Assembly (NCBI GenBank): GCA_030635365.1
Contig: DAOVYZ010000279.1
Span: 1 to 5,285, forward strand
DNA from: Bacteroidales bacterium
Lineage (GTDB): Bacteria > Bacteroidota > Bacteroidia > Bacteroidales > UBA12077
Length of the DNA: 5,285 nt
Direction: 5' to 3'
Shown here: piece by piece, positions 5,231 to 5,285 of the stretch
Numbering within the stretch: the stretch's first letter is position 1
Layout of the letters: every line of letters begins with the position of its first letter
Notes under the pieces: generated by a model
What the model saw: the letters and a program-made list of their open reading frames with translations, nothing else
The model's database searches: none
What the model was told of the DNA's origin: nothing
Program-made: the position numbers and the translations under genes

Positions 5231-5285
5231 AAGGTTTTTTAATTCCGGGATTTTTATTGTCCAAAGTAAATCTGACTAATCTATA
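5133..5285 (-). pseudogene. pssA: C-terminally truncated phosphatidylserine synthase fragment (CDP-alcohol phosphatidyltransferase)
   Basis: The leftward frame entering from the right edge reads YRLVRFTLDN KNPGIKKP then FTGLPIPAAAGLIVSF and ends at TAA 5133-5135 after 50 residues. RLVRFTLD followed by FTGLPIPAAAG is the typical block of CDP-diacylglycerol-serine O-phosphatidyltransferase, where it lies before the last membrane helices. Only about 20-30 residues follow it here (VIYNFYIWDKIQLRKY), so the last one or two helices seem lost. The lost part is not found in other leftward frames, which soon hit stops. The 3' end overlaps the rightward membrane-protein fragment, which points to a recombination junction near 5150-5190. 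Whether the gene is otherwise intact lies beyond the window. A family member with a naturally short C-terminus is the alternative. Confidence 0.6.

Overview
The window looks like accessory DNA of a Bacteroidota (Bacteroidetes) chromosome. The base composition is strongly AT-rich. Two candidate promoters fit the Bacteroidota -33/-7 pattern (TTTG about 20 nt before TAnnTTTG) rather than the sigma-70 pattern, and clear Shine-Dalgarno sites are scarce. The surface-glycan proteins are of types common in that phylum. The taxonomic call is an inference from these traits; no rRNA or tRNA gene is present to confirm it.

Layout. Positions 1 to about 1343 hold the larger part of an IS3-family insertion sequence. 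They contain the 3' part of orfA (helix-turn-helix plus coiled coil), a canonical A AAA AAG slippery heptamer at 308-314, an ATGA overlap, a complete orfB with the DDE integrase core, a hairpin, and a probable right inverted repeat ending near 1343. The left end lies outside the window. Positions 1344-1709 carry no convincing gene. They hold two facing arrays of 7-nt repeats and a strong rho-independent terminator (1670-1695) that points rightwards, although no rightward gene is visible just before it.

Positions 4396 down to 1710 are a tight leftward operon of three intact genes: a FkbM-type methyltransferase, a NodB-type polysaccharide deacetylase that must start at a non-ATG codon (TTG), and a FemAB/GNAT-like acyltransferase. 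The spacings are 11 nt and 0 nt (TAAATG). The set would modify a cell-surface glycan by methylating, de-N-acetylating and acylating sugars, and probably forms the tail of an O-antigen, capsule or exopolysaccharide cluster. A plausible leftward promoter sits at 4443-4474.

Positions 4397-4674 are a divergent intergenic region with a perfect 8-bp inverted repeat (4600-4617) that overlaps a candidate rightward -33 box. From 4675 to the right edge the DNA reads as a patchwork of broken genes: an ArnT-like membrane glycosyltransferase with most of its middle apparently missing (4675-4944), the N-terminus of a multi-pass membrane protein, perhaps an LTA-synthase-like sulfatase (4964 to about 5180), and on the opposite strand a C-terminally cut phosphatidylserine-synthase-like fragment that enters from the right edge (5133-5285).

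I do not see a convincing new defence or metabolic system. The most unusual parts are the gene-fragment patchwork at the right, the facing heptad repeats beside the IS, and the switch-like alternative hairpins at 1646-1695.
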